Shown here piece after piece: positions 1 through 7,899 of a stretch of DNA of 64,000 nucleotides; the first letter of the stretch is position 1; each line of letters opens with the position of its first letter. A program made the position numbers and the translations under genes. This DNA comes from Christiangramia lutea (GTDB taxonomy: Bacteria > Bacteroidota > Bacteroidia > Flavobacteriales > Flavobacteriaceae). A model generated the notes under the pieces. It was not told the origin of the DNA and did no database searches. It saw nothing but the letters and a program-made list of their open reading frames with translations. Location of the stretch: positions 62,001 to 126,000 of the forward strand of contig NZ_JAKVTV010000004.1 in the NCBI RefSeq assembly GCF_022489035.1, given 5' to 3'.

Positions 1-855
1 GCAATAAAGTTCAGGGATATTCTTTTGCAGCGTTTTCCCGATCTCGAATTTGTCAATAGAAAATTCAGGGTTGGAACAATCGTGGCTTCTGAACATACTT
101 TTATTTTTAAAAATAAAGGCTTCCTGCGTAGTTTCATAGGTTTGTGGGCCGATCTTTTCCAGTTCAATCTCACTAAAGTTATAGATAGGTTGCAGGTATG
201 GATAAGGATTAAGGACGATCCCCATGATATTTTTGAGGACCTAATTCAAATGATCAAAAAACATAAACTTTATATGGTTTTTATGTTTCAGTTGAGTGAT
301 TTCTCTATTCACGATCGTAATATAAGCCATAATAGAATTCCACATAGGGCCGTTATTAAGTCGGTGGCAGATTATGCCAAGGTTGGACTTTTAATGGGTT
401 ATTATGCGATGGATAATATAAAGGTGCTGCGGAAGGAAAAATTAAGGATGGAAGAGATTGTGCACAGTCCTGTTGAGGATGTAATGAACTCCAGGTTTAA
501 TCTTCGGTTACCAGATCAATATAATAATTTGACAGAGCTGGAGATTAATAATGATCATTCCATGGGGTATCCAGATGCACCAGGTTTCAGGGCAGGAACC
601 TGTTCGCCTTACCTTTTTTATGATATCAATATGGAAGTAACCACCCCGCTAAAAGTCCACCCTTACGCTTTTAATTCAGATATGGTTGGGACTGTATCGA
701 AAACAAAGATTAAGGAAGACTTAGCACGACTATTGCAGGAGGTTAAAGAGGTTAAAGGGATATTTCGGGGAGTTTTCAGCAATGGTGATTTCTCCAGATA
801 TGCCGATCAGGATTTTTATTACTCACTTTTAAAGCAAATTCATGAAGTTGAATAA
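1..855 (+). CDS. Polysaccharide deacetylase-like protein, 5' truncated by window edge
   Basis: The reading frame is open from base 1, so the gene begins outside the window; the TTG at 25 is probably internal. The visible C-terminal part, about 284 residues, carries the block GYPDAPGFRAGTC followed by SPYLFYD and HPYAFNSD. This resembles the NodB-type polysaccharide deacetylase-like proteins of about 430 residues found in Flavobacteriia. Such proteins are presumed to act on acylated sugars, but their substrate is unknown. The stop overlaps the start of the downstream HAD phosphatase gene by 14 bases, which suggests translational coupling. No signal peptide can be judged because the N-terminus is missing. 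The family call is from recalled motifs only. Confidence 0.6.
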   Translation, partial: AIKFRDILLQRFPDLEFVNRKFRVGTIVASEHTFIFKNKGFLRSFIGLWADLFQFNLTKVIDRLQVWIRIKDDPHDIFEDLIQMIKKHKLYMVFMFQLSDFSIHDRNISHNRIPHRAVIKSVADYAKVGLLMGYYAMDNIKVLRKEKLRMEEIVHSPVEDVMNSRFNLRLPDQYNNLTELEINNDHSMGYPDAPGFRAGTCSPYLFYDINMEVTTPLKVHPYAFNSDMVGTVSKTKIKEDLARLLQEVKEVKGIFRGVFSNGDFSRYADQDFYYSLLKQIHEVE

Positions 856-1531
856 TATAGAACATGTTTTCTTCGATTTAGATCATACTCTTTGGGATTT
901 CGAGAAGAATTCTGAACTGGCTTTTAAAGAGATTTTCGAGAAGCAGAAAATTGCCATTGAGATCGACGAATTCCTGAAGGTTTATTCTCCTATTAATTTT
1001 CGTTACTGGGAGTTGTATCGCAATAATTCGGTTTCTAAAGAGGCTTTGCGCTACGGCAGGTTGAAGGAAAGTTTTGATTCTCTGAAATTTGAAACTGAAG
1101 ATGCTACCATCAACGAAATTGCACATGAATATATCGAATACCTGCCTAAAAACAATCATTTATTAGAGGGGAGTCTTGAATTGCTGGAGTTATTTAAAAA
1201 TAAATACAGGCTTCATATTATTACAAATGGTTTTGAGGAAGTTCAACATAAAAAGATGAAGAGCTCGGGAATTCATCAATATTTTGAAACTATTACTACT
1301 TCTGAAGAAGCAGGTGTAAAAAAACCACATCCCGGAATTTTTCAGACGGCCATGGATAAAAGCGGGGCAAATATAGACCGGTCTGTAATGATAGGAGATA
1401 ATCTTGAAGCAGATATCATAGGAGCCCATAAATTCGGTTTACAGGTTATTTATCTGAATTCGGAAAATAATGGTGAGCAGAGGCAATTTCCTCAGGTTCA
1501 AAAGTTAAAAGAACTTTTAGATTATTTATAA
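842..1531 (+). CDS. YjjG-family HAD phosphatase (noncanonical pyrimidine nucleotidase)
   Basis: A 229-residue soluble HAD-superfamily hydrolase. Motif I is DLDHT at residues 12-16, with Asp12 the expected nucleophile. Motif II is TNG at 128-130. Motif III Lys is in VKKPHP around 160, and motif IV is GDNLEAD at 185-191. The TLWDFEKN stretch after motif I and the length fit the YjjG subfamily, whose characterised members dephosphorylate noncanonical pyrimidine nucleoside monophosphates and so clean the nucleotide pool. The gene overlaps the upstream deacetylase-like gene by 14 bases. A generic HAD phosphatase with another substrate cannot be excluded. Confidence 0.85.
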   Translation: MKLNNIEHVFFDLDHTLWDFEKNSELAFKEIFEKQKIAIEIDEFLKVYSPINFRYWELYRNNSVSKEALRYGRLKESFDSLKFETEDATINEIAHEYIEYLPKNNHLLEGSLELLELFKNKYRLHIITNGFEEVQHKKMKSSGIHQYFETITTSEEAGVKKPHPGIFQTAMDKSGANIDRSVMIGDNLEADIIGAHKFGLQVIYLNSENNGEQRQFPQVQKLKELLDYL

Positions 1532-1573
1532 ATATAAAGAATAGGTAATTTCGCGCGCAACGAAAGTAAACTG

Positions 1574-2125
1574 GTGAAGAGATTGGATTCCCTTAAAATA
1601 CCAATATTAGTCCTTTTTGTAGGTCTTCTTTTTTCGTCCTGTTTTAAGGATGTAGATTTTGGGCAGGCAGAAGATATCACTCTCGAACCCGATCTTGAGG
1701 TGGACCTGTTATACTATACTTTAACCGAAACAGATTTTTTAGATTCTGAATCTGGAAATTTTACTCCGGTAATAAGGGATACAGTAAGGCTTGAATTCCT
1801 CGATGATGATTATATACAGGAAAACCTGATGTATGCCGCCCTGCGTTTTAAGCATGAGAATGACTTTCCTTATGACATAAAAAGTAATATTAGATTCCTT
1901 GGGGAGAACGGAAGGAACCAGTTTAACGTTGCTTATACCATACCTTCTGCTGAAGATGGAAATACTTCAATAGTAGATACAGTAAGAGTTTTGGAGGGCA
2001 ATGAAATTGTAAGATTAAGGAGATCCATTCAAATAGTGTTACAGCTAGAGGTTGTAGGCGCAGATAAGGACCTGCAGGGAGAATTAGATTTTTTATCGAA
2101 AGGACTTTTCAGGTTTGAATTTTAA
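1574..2125 (+). CDS. Hypothetical lipoprotein
   Basis: A 183-residue protein starting at GTG. The N-terminus has a basic segment, a hydrophobic stretch and the lipobox LFSSC with Cys at about residue 23, so it is predicted to be an outer-membrane or periplasmic lipoprotein. The mature part is acidic and beta-rich in appearance, with no motif I recognise. It is followed within 2 bases by a DUF5723-like outer-membrane protein and then a third secreted protein on the same strand. The three probably form an operon and may work together at the cell envelope. Function is unknown. Confidence 0.75.
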   Translation: MKRLDSLKIPILVLFVGLLFSSCFKDVDFGQAEDITLEPDLEVDLLYYTLTETDFLDSESGNFTPVIRDTVRLEFLDDDYIQENLMYAALRFKHENDFPYDIKSNIRFLGENGRNQFNVAYTIPSAEDGNTSIVDTVRVLEGNEIVRLRRSIQIVLQLEVVGADKDLQGELDFLSKGLFRFEF

Positions 2126-2126
2126 T

Positions 2127-3536
2127 ATGTGGAAAAAAGCCCTGATCTTATTTGTTTTTTCTACTTTCCTGGCTAACGCCCAAAATCGTCCCCTGCTTTA
2201 TAATGTAGATGATTTGCCTCAGTCTTTGCTTCAAAACCCTGGTGCAAGAATAGATTTTACCAAGCATATAGGAATGCCATTTCTATCTCAAATTCATTTG
2301 TCTGCCGGATCTACCGGGGTGACCGCTTACGATATTTTTTCTGATGAGAATAATAACGTGAATCAGAGGGTTCGGGATGTGATGAATTCCATAACCAACA
2401 GAGACTACTTTTCAGTTAATCAGCAAATTGAGGTGCTTTCCCTGGGCTGGAAAGTTGGAAACAAAGGATATTTTTCTACCGGAATTTATCAGGAATTAGA
2501 TGTATTCGCTTATTTTCCGAAAGATCCTGCTATCCTTGCTTTTGAAGGTAATGCAGATTATATTGGGAGGGATTTTAAGTTTTCTGATGCCAGTTTTACA
2601 GGCGAGATCCTCACCGTTTATCATGCCGGTTTAAACTATAAGGTGGATGCTAAGCTGACGGTAGGAGGAAGGTTTAAGCTTTATTCCGGGATTTTTAATG
2701 TAGAAAGCACCGGAAATGAAGGTATTTTCAGAACTATAGAAACTCCGGGAGGTCCCAATTTTTATCGTCATGAGGTTAGCGAGTTGAATGTTAGGATAAA
2801 TACCTCAGGCTATGCCTCTCTCAAGGATGAAGAAGGTATGACGGTAGACCAGGCGGTTTCAGAATTACTCAGTAGATCATTCTTTGGTCAAAATGTTGGG
2901 CTGGGCTTAGATCTTGGGTTTAATTACCGGGTGACCGATCAGTTTTCAGTAAATGGCTCTATTCAAGATCTAGGTTTGATGTTCCATCAAAAAGATGTGG
3001 AGAACTATAATTATTACGGATCTTTTCAAACCAGCGGACTGGAACCTTTATTTCCGGAATTGGATGATAACGAACAGGCTATACCATACTGGGAGATTTT
3101 TGAAGAACGTCTAGATAGGAGTTTACAAGATGAGACTACCGAAAACGCCTATACCACCTGGCGACCTTTAAAGTATAATGCTTCCTTTCAATTTGGTACA
3201 GGAAAATCGATTCTGCCTTGTGATTACCTTCTAAGTAAAAAGCCCAGGTTCATGAATTTATTCGGGATGATCATTTCCGGTGCTAACAGGCCAAAAGGTC
3301 CTACCTACGGGGTAACCGCCTACTGGGATAGAAAAGTGACCGATAATCTTAGATTCCGCCTGGCCTACGCAGTAGATGAATATACCCTTACGAAATTAGG
3401 ATTCATGGTATCTTCAAGATTTAAAAATTTTAATATTTATCTTGCAGCTAACGATATTATTGGATATACTAATTTAGCGAATGCCAACAGTGCGTCTCTT
3501 CAACTGGGGATGCAATTTATATTTAAAGACCTATGA
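2127..3536 (+). CDS. DUF5723-like outer-membrane protein
   Basis: The ATG at 2127 is preferred to the in-frame TTG at 2115 because it sits just after the upstream stop and gives a clean signal peptide, MWKKALILFVFSTFLANAQ. The mature part, about 450 residues, has QNPGA near its start and many alternating aromatic or hydrophobic strands such as FSVNGSIQDLGL and FNIYLAANDIIGYT. It ends in Phe-Lys-Asp-Leu. This resembles the DUF5723 family of Bacteroidota, presumed beta-barrel outer-membrane proteins of unknown role. It overlaps the next gene by 4 bases (ATGA), which indicates an operon with the lipoprotein upstream and the secreted protein downstream. Confidence 0.75.
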   Translation: MWKKALILFVFSTFLANAQNRPLLYNVDDLPQSLLQNPGARIDFTKHIGMPFLSQIHLSAGSTGVTAYDIFSDENNNVNQRVRDVMNSITNRDYFSVNQQIEVLSLGWKVGNKGYFSTGIYQELDVFAYFPKDPAILAFEGNADYIGRDFKFSDASFTGEILTVYHAGLNYKVDAKLTVGGRFKLYSGIFNVESTGNEGIFRTIETPGGPNFYRHEVSELNVRINTSGYASLKDEEGMTVDQAVSELLSRSFFGQNVGLGLDLGFNYRVTDQFSVNGSIQDLGLMFHQKDVENYNYYGSFQTSGLEPLFPELDDNEQAIPYWEIFEERLDRSLQDETTENAYTTWRPLKYNASFQFGTGKSILPCDYLLSKKPRFMNLFGMIISGANRPKGPTYGVTAYWDRKVTDNLRFRLAYAVDEYTLTKLGFMVSSRFKNFNIYLAANDIIGYTNLANANSASLQLGMQFIFKDL

Positions 3537-4363
3537 AAAATTTAATTGCCGCAATTTTTCTTTTTGGAGGAGTGTTTTTTTCTTCAGCGCAGAATATTGA
3601 TGATTACAAATATATACTTATACCTGAATCCTATGAGTTTTTAGGGGAGGTGAATCAATATCAACTAAATGCCCTGACTAAATTCTTATTTGAAAGAGAA
3701 GGTTTCAATACTTTAATGTCTACGGGCGAAAAACCACAGGATCTAAGCAGGAACGGTTGTCTTGGGTTGAGTGCGAATGTCTTGAATAACTCCGGGATTT
3801 TTGTAACTAAACTTCAGATAGAACTGAAAGATTGTAACGGTAAGGTCATTTTTAAATCGGAAGAGGGTAGAAGCCGGGAGAAGGAGTTTAAGGTGGCTTA
3901 TAATGAAGCGCTTCGTGATGCTTTCAAATCTGTAGAAAAACTGAATTACAAATATGATCCTACTTCGGAAAAAAGTTCAGAAGAGAGTGTTGAAACCGTT
4001 GCAGTGAAATTTGCTGTAGATACAACTTCAAGCTCAGAAATTACCAATGAAAGCTCTTCTCAACCAGAAATTATTGAAAAGGAAGCTAAATCTGAACCTT
4101 CTGAAGATAAACCGAAATATGTACATAAGAATAAAAGTTACCTGCTGAATAAAAATTCTCAGGGATTGGCATTATTTCAGGAAGGTTCTACCGAGCCTAT
4201 CGCCATGCTTATAGAAACTGACGGAGGAAAAAGTTATATCTATAATTCCTTAACCAGGCAGGGAATTGCCTATTTCGATGCAAACGAAAACCTGGTTGTG
4301 GAATATTTCGATCAGCAACAGAATAAAAAGGTGATTCTTAAATACGAGTTATCATCTCAATAG
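3533..4363 (+). CDS. Secreted conserved hypothetical protein
   Basis: A 276-residue protein with the signal peptide MKNLIAAIFLFGGVFFSSAQ. The next part, NIDDYKYILIPESYEFL, is a pattern I associate with flavobacterial proteins of unknown function. Residues about 150-195 are a low-complexity Ser/Glu/Lys linker joining an N-terminal domain to a small C-terminal beta-rich domain. The start overlaps the upstream DUF5723-like gene by 4 bases. The 3' end overlaps rarA convergently by 7 bases, so there is no room for an ordinary terminator. It is presumably periplasmic. I cannot assign a function. Confidence 0.75.
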   Translation: MKNLIAAIFLFGGVFFSSAQNIDDYKYILIPESYEFLGEVNQYQLNALTKFLFEREGFNTLMSTGEKPQDLSRNGCLGLSANVLNNSGIFVTKLQIELKDCNGKVIFKSEEGRSREKEFKVAYNEALRDAFKSVEKLNYKYDPTSEKSSEESVETVAVKFAVDTTSSSEITNESSSQPEIIEKEAKSEPSEDKPKYVHKNKSYLLNKNSQGLALFQEGSTEPIAMLIETDGGKSYIYNSLTRQGIAYFDANENLVVEYFDQQQNKKVILKYELSSQ

Positions 4364-5631
4364 CCGTATTTCTTTTTCCAGCGCTTTTTTAAAAATTCCC
4401 TCTGCGCATTTTCCCTTTGGTTATTTCCAGGATTATATAAAGTTGTATTCTTTATTTCTTCTGGCATAAACTCGGCAGCCACAAAATTGCCCTGATGATT
4501 ATGGGCATATTGGTAATCTTTCCCGTAACCTATGTCTTTCATCAATTTGGTAGGAGCGTTCCTGATAGATAGTGGGACTGAAAGATTCCCTGTTTTCTTG
4601 ACCAACCGCTGAGCTTCATTAATTGCCATGTAAGACGCATTGCTTTTTGGAGAGGTGGCAAGGTAAGTCACACACTGACTCAGGATAATTCTTGCCTCTG
4701 GATATCCAATGGTATTCACCGCCTGGAAAGAATTATTTGCGATCACAAGCGCTGTAGGATTAGCGTTACCTATGTCCTCACTTGCCAGGATTAGTAATCT
4801 TCTTGCAATGAATTTTACGTCTTCTCCGCCCTCGATCATCCGTGCCAGCCAGTAAACAGCAGCATTCGGGTCGCTTCCCCGAATAGATTTAATAAAAGCC
4901 GAAATGATATCGTAATGTTGTTCGCCGGTCTTGTCATAGAGAACCGTATTTTGCTGAACCTTGGCAAGAACCAGGTCGTTAGTGATCACAACATCCTTTT
5001 CTGAAGATGTTACCAGCAGCTCGAAAATATTTAATAATTTCCTGGCATCACCTCCGCTTAGCCTAAGTAGGGCTTCAGTCTCCTTTAATTTAACATTTTT
5101 TGAAGCGATGATCTTATCCTTTTGGATAGCACGCTCAAGTAGTGCTACCAGGTCATCTTTAGAAAAAGGTTTTAAAATATAGACCTGACATCTGGATAGC
5201 AGGGCAGAAATAACCTCAAAACTCGGGTTTTCTGTAGTTGCACCAATTAGAGTTACCCAGCCTTTTTCCACTGCACCTAATAGAGAATCCTGTTGAGATT
5301 TGCTAAATCTATGTATTTCATCTATGAATAAAATTGGACTCCTGGTAGTGAAAAGGCCATCACTTTTTTTAGCTTTTTCAATAACCTCCCTTACATCTTT
5401 TACTCCACTGCTAATTGCGCTAAGAGTAAAAAATGGGCGATCAGATTCAGCAGCAATGATATTTGCCAGGGTGGTCTTTCCAACTCCCGGTGGTCCCCAA
5501 AAGATCATGGAAGGAATGATTCCCTGCATAATTTGCTGTTTCAGAGCTCCGTTTTCTCCAATTAAATGCGACTGACTAAGATAGTCTTCAAGAGATTTGG
5601 GCCGGAGTCTCTCAGCAAGAGGTTGATTCAT
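4357..5631 (-). CDS. rarA: Replication-associated recombination protein A (AAA+ ATPase)
   Basis: A 424-residue AAA+ ATPase of the RarA/MgsA/WRNIP1 family, which acts at stalled replication forks in the cytoplasm. The N-terminus has the family pattern PLAERLRPKSLEDYLSQSHL. Walker A is GPPGVGKTT at 46-54, Walker B is FIDEIH at 102-107 and sensor 1 is TTEN at 132-135. The C-terminal half contains the tetramerisation-type region with EDIGNANP and NAPTKLMKDIGYGKDYQYAH. Length is typical. It is divergent from the rhomboid gene, with an 80-base spacer holding a short inverted repeat. Identification is firm. Confidence 0.95.
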   Translation of the reverse strand: MNQPLAERLRPKSLEDYLSQSHLIGENGALKQQIMQGIIPSMIFWGPPGVGKTTLANIIAAESDRPFFTLSAISSGVKDVREVIEKAKKSDGLFTTRSPILFIDEIHRFSKSQQDSLLGAVEKGWVTLIGATTENPSFEVISALLSRCQVYILKPFSKDDLVALLERAIQKDKIIASKNVKLKETEALLRLSGGDARKLLNIFELLVTSSEKDVVITNDLVLAKVQQNTVLYDKTGEQHYDIISAFIKSIRGSDPNAAVYWLARMIEGGEDVKFIARRLLILASEDIGNANPTALVIANNSFQAVNTIGYPEARIILSQCVTYLATSPKSNASYMAINEAQRLVKKTGNLSVPLSIRNAPTKLMKDIGYGKDYQYAHNHQGNFVAAEFMPEEIKNTTLYNPGNNQRENAQREFLKKRWKKKYGY

Positions 5632-5647
5632 AGCGATAAGTTATATG

Positions 5648-5663
5648 ACAGATTTACATCTGT
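5648..5663. repeat. Inverted repeat in rarA/rhomboid divergent spacer
   Basis: ACAGAT (5648-5653) and ATCTGT (5658-5663) are perfect 6-base arms around TTAC. The repeat lies 17 bases upstream of the rarA start and 48 bases before the rhomboid start, so it could be an operator or simply part of the rarA promoter. On the minus strand the same stretch reads TAAATCTG, one mismatch from the Bacteroidota -7 motif TAnnTTTG. Confidence 0.35.
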
Positions 5664-5710
5664 AATAGTTTGGATGCTTTTTTGTAATATTAATTAAAAT
5701 TGAAGAAAAT

Positions 5711-6454
5711 TTGAAAGCATCTAACCCTTTTGTTTTTACCAGCGGAACTATAGGATATCCCATTTTATTCGTCCTTTTGATCTGGATCGTATTCTGGGTT
5801 GAGGTGCGGTTTGGAGTCAGTTTTAATAGTTTCGGGGTAAGGCCTGGTGAAATTGTAGGTTTGCGAGGTATATTGTTTTCTCCGTTTATACATTCAGATA
5901 TTGAGCATTTATTCAATAATACCATTCCACTTTTCATATTGTCCCTTGCACTTTTTTACTTTTACCGGCCTATCAGCTGGAAAGTACTTCTTATTGGCCT
6001 GGTCGCTTCAGGCTTGCTCACATGGCTAATTGGCAGGCCTTCGAATCATATAGGGGCCAGTGGGATCATTTACCTTTTAGCTTCATTTTTGTTTTTTAAA
6101 GGAATCTTTTCAAAATATTATAGATTAGTCGCCCTCTCGCTTATCGTGGTTTTTATTTATGGCAGTTTGGTGTGGTACGTTATGCCTATAGATCCCACCA
6201 TTTCCTGGGAAGGTCATCTTGCAGGTATGATCAGCGGTTTTTCCCTGTCTTTAATTTTCAGAAATAATATTGCTGAAGCTCCCAAATATCAATGGCAACA
6301 ACCAGATTATTCCGAAGAAAATGATCCTTTTATGAAGCATTTCGATGAAAACGGAAATTTTATCGAACACTTACCTGAAGAGGAAAATGAGGTAGATCAC
6401 AAAGAAACGGAATACAGATACATTTACAAGGAAGATCCAGAAAAGGGGAAGTAA
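5711..6454 (+). CDS. Rhomboid-family intramembrane serine protease
   Basis: A 247-residue integral membrane protein with about six hydrophobic segments. The conserved HxxxN region is HSDIEHLFNN (61-70). The catalytic serine motif is GASG with Ser117, and the catalytic His is His169 in WEGHLAGMISG, so the Ser-His dyad is intact. After the last membrane segment comes an acidic cytoplasmic tail of about 55 residues rich in Glu and Asp. The start is TTG; no ATG or GTG lies in frame between it and the upstream stop at 5666-5668. Substrates are unknown. It is followed by a bidirectional terminator. Confidence 0.9.
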   Translation: MKASNPFVFTSGTIGYPILFVLLIWIVFWVEVRFGVSFNSFGVRPGEIVGLRGILFSPFIHSDIEHLFNNTIPLFILSLALFYFYRPISWKVLLIGLVASGLLTWLIGRPSNHIGASGIIYLLASFLFFKGIFSKYYRLVALSLIVVFIYGSLVWYVMPIDPTISWEGHLAGMISGFSLSLIFRNNIAEAPKYQWQQPDYSEENDPFMKHFDENGNFIEHLPEEENEVDHKETEYRYIYKEDPEKGK

Positions 6455-6477
6455 GCCTTCAAATAATCTATTTAAAT

Positions 6478-6504
6478 AAAAAAACCACCCGAAGGTGGTT
6501 TTTT
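6478..6504. terminator. Bidirectional rho-independent terminator
   Basis: AAAAAACCACC (6479-6489) and GGTGGTTTTTT (6494-6504) form a perfect 11-bp stem with loop CGAA. A-runs and T-runs on both sides let it act for the rhomboid gene (+) and for the converging susD-like gene (-). Confidence 0.9.
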
Positions 6505-6519
6505 ATTGATTGGCTAATT

Positions 6520-7893
6520 CTAATTATTTGGGAAAGCCCAAATATCGTCATCTAATAAATGTCCACCTTGCGCCTGGATCGCTGCATTATAGTTTTCCAG
6601 ATTGGCTTGACGTTCAGAAATTGGATATAAAAATCTTCTTGGTATAATTCCAGATGGATTCACATTAGGTACAGCATCAGGATTTGGCATCAAATCTGGA
6701 TAACCTGTTCTCCTGTAATCTACCCAAGATTCTATAGGAGCATTGCCATAAAGTGCAACCCATTTTTCATTGATAATTGTTTCGATCTTTTCACTTTCTG
6801 AGCCAGATAAGCTTAATCCATTTACATAAGCATTGGCATCGCCAGAGTCAACTCCAATGTAAAGCATATTTGCAGTTACCGCCTCCTTTAAGGCATCAAG
6901 GGCATCAGCATCTGAGCCTCCTGTTCTAACTATAGCTTCAGCCTCGATGAATTTAACTTCCCAGTAGGAGATAAGAGGAGTTGGAGAGTCTGCCTGCCCC
7001 CAGAATAATCCTTCAATTCCGGCAAAGCTTTCGCCATCTGTACTATACAAAGGTAGTCTAGGATCGTTATTACTCTCTAATTCATTATAAAGGACTTCAG
7101 ATATACCCAAAGTGCTAGGTCGGTCATTATCAAATAAAAACCATGGGTTTGCATTTTGAGCTGGAGTACTGTAAATAAAATCTGGCTGCTGAGCTGTACT
7201 CGTAAAGGCCTGTTGAATCTCTGCAAGAGCATTTTGTGCAGCAGTAGTTCCATTGACCGACGTTAAATGGAGGTAATACCTGGCCTTTAAAGCATGGGCT
7301 ACTCCTTCCCAATCAACGTTGTCTGCACTTCCGGCACCGCCGAAAGCTCCAATTCCAGAGGCTACACCTTCATCTATAGATTGGGTTAGCAATGACTGAA
7401 TTTCCATATAAATTGACTCCTGAGTATCGTAAGTTGGATTCAGGTTACCCTGGTCGCCTACAAAGGCATCAGAATAAGGAATGTCACCCCAGGAGCTTGT
7501 GGCTACACCAAGGTTCGCTGCCATATATAATTTAGCCAGAGCGCTAATTTCACCTTCATTGTTCTGTATAATCACGAAGGCATCTTTCATTGAGCCTGCT
7601 CCGTACAATCCAAAATCCCAAAGGTCATCAACATCACTCTCTCCTATGTTATATTGGTCATAAGCAATTTGCTGCGCATCAAGGCCATCAAAGTGCTGTA
7701 CCAGGATACCTGCGATTCTTCCTCCGAGCGCTACTGAATTTCTATGGGTTTGGGCGATCATACCAGGATAAATAGCTCCGGCATTTACTAAATCTGCTGA
7801 TGGATTGTCTGGATCTATATTCGCGTCTGTAATTTCACAAGAAACAGAAACGCTGATTAAAGCTATCCAGATTAATATTTTTAAAGTTTTCAT
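6520..7893 (-). CDS. SusD/RagB-family outer-membrane lipoprotein (pair 1)
   Basis: A 457-residue lipoprotein with signal sequence ending VSVSC (Cys19). It matches the SusD-like group with an early DPDNPS and helical repeat content, and a C-terminal region WVALYGNAPIESWVDYRRTGYP followed by IIPRRFLYPISERQAN that is characteristic of this family. SusD proteins sit on the cell surface as lids over a SusC channel and bind the substrate. Its start is 6 bases from the end of the partner susC-like gene upstream, so the two are cotranscribed. No glycoside hydrolase, regulator or sensor gene flanks the pair, so the substrate (glycan, peptide or other) cannot be inferred. Confidence 0.93.
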   Translation of the reverse strand: MKTLKILIWIALISVSVSCEITDANIDPDNPSADLVNAGAIYPGMIAQTHRNSVALGGRIAGILVQHFDGLDAQQIAYDQYNIGESDVDDLWDFGLYGAGSMKDAFVIIQNNEGEISALAKLYMAANLGVATSSWGDIPYSDAFVGDQGNLNPTYDTQESIYMEIQSLLTQSIDEGVASGIGAFGGAGSADNVDWEGVAHALKARYYLHLTSVNGTTAAQNALAEIQQAFTSTAQQPDFIYSTPAQNANPWFLFDNDRPSTLGISEVLYNELESNNDPRLPLYSTDGESFAGIEGLFWGQADSPTPLISYWEVKFIEAEAIVRTGGSDADALDALKEAVTANMLYIGVDSGDANAYVNGLSLSGSESEKIETIINEKWVALYGNAPIESWVDYRRTGYPDLMPNPDAVPNVNPSGIIPRRFLYPISERQANLENYNAAIQAQGGHLLDDDIWAFPNN

Positions 7894-7899
7894 GTTTTT

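Noticed and set aside
878-1429. Minus-strand frames opposite the HAD phosphatase gene
   Set aside because: Low-complexity, family-less translations opposite a gene with complete HAD motifs.
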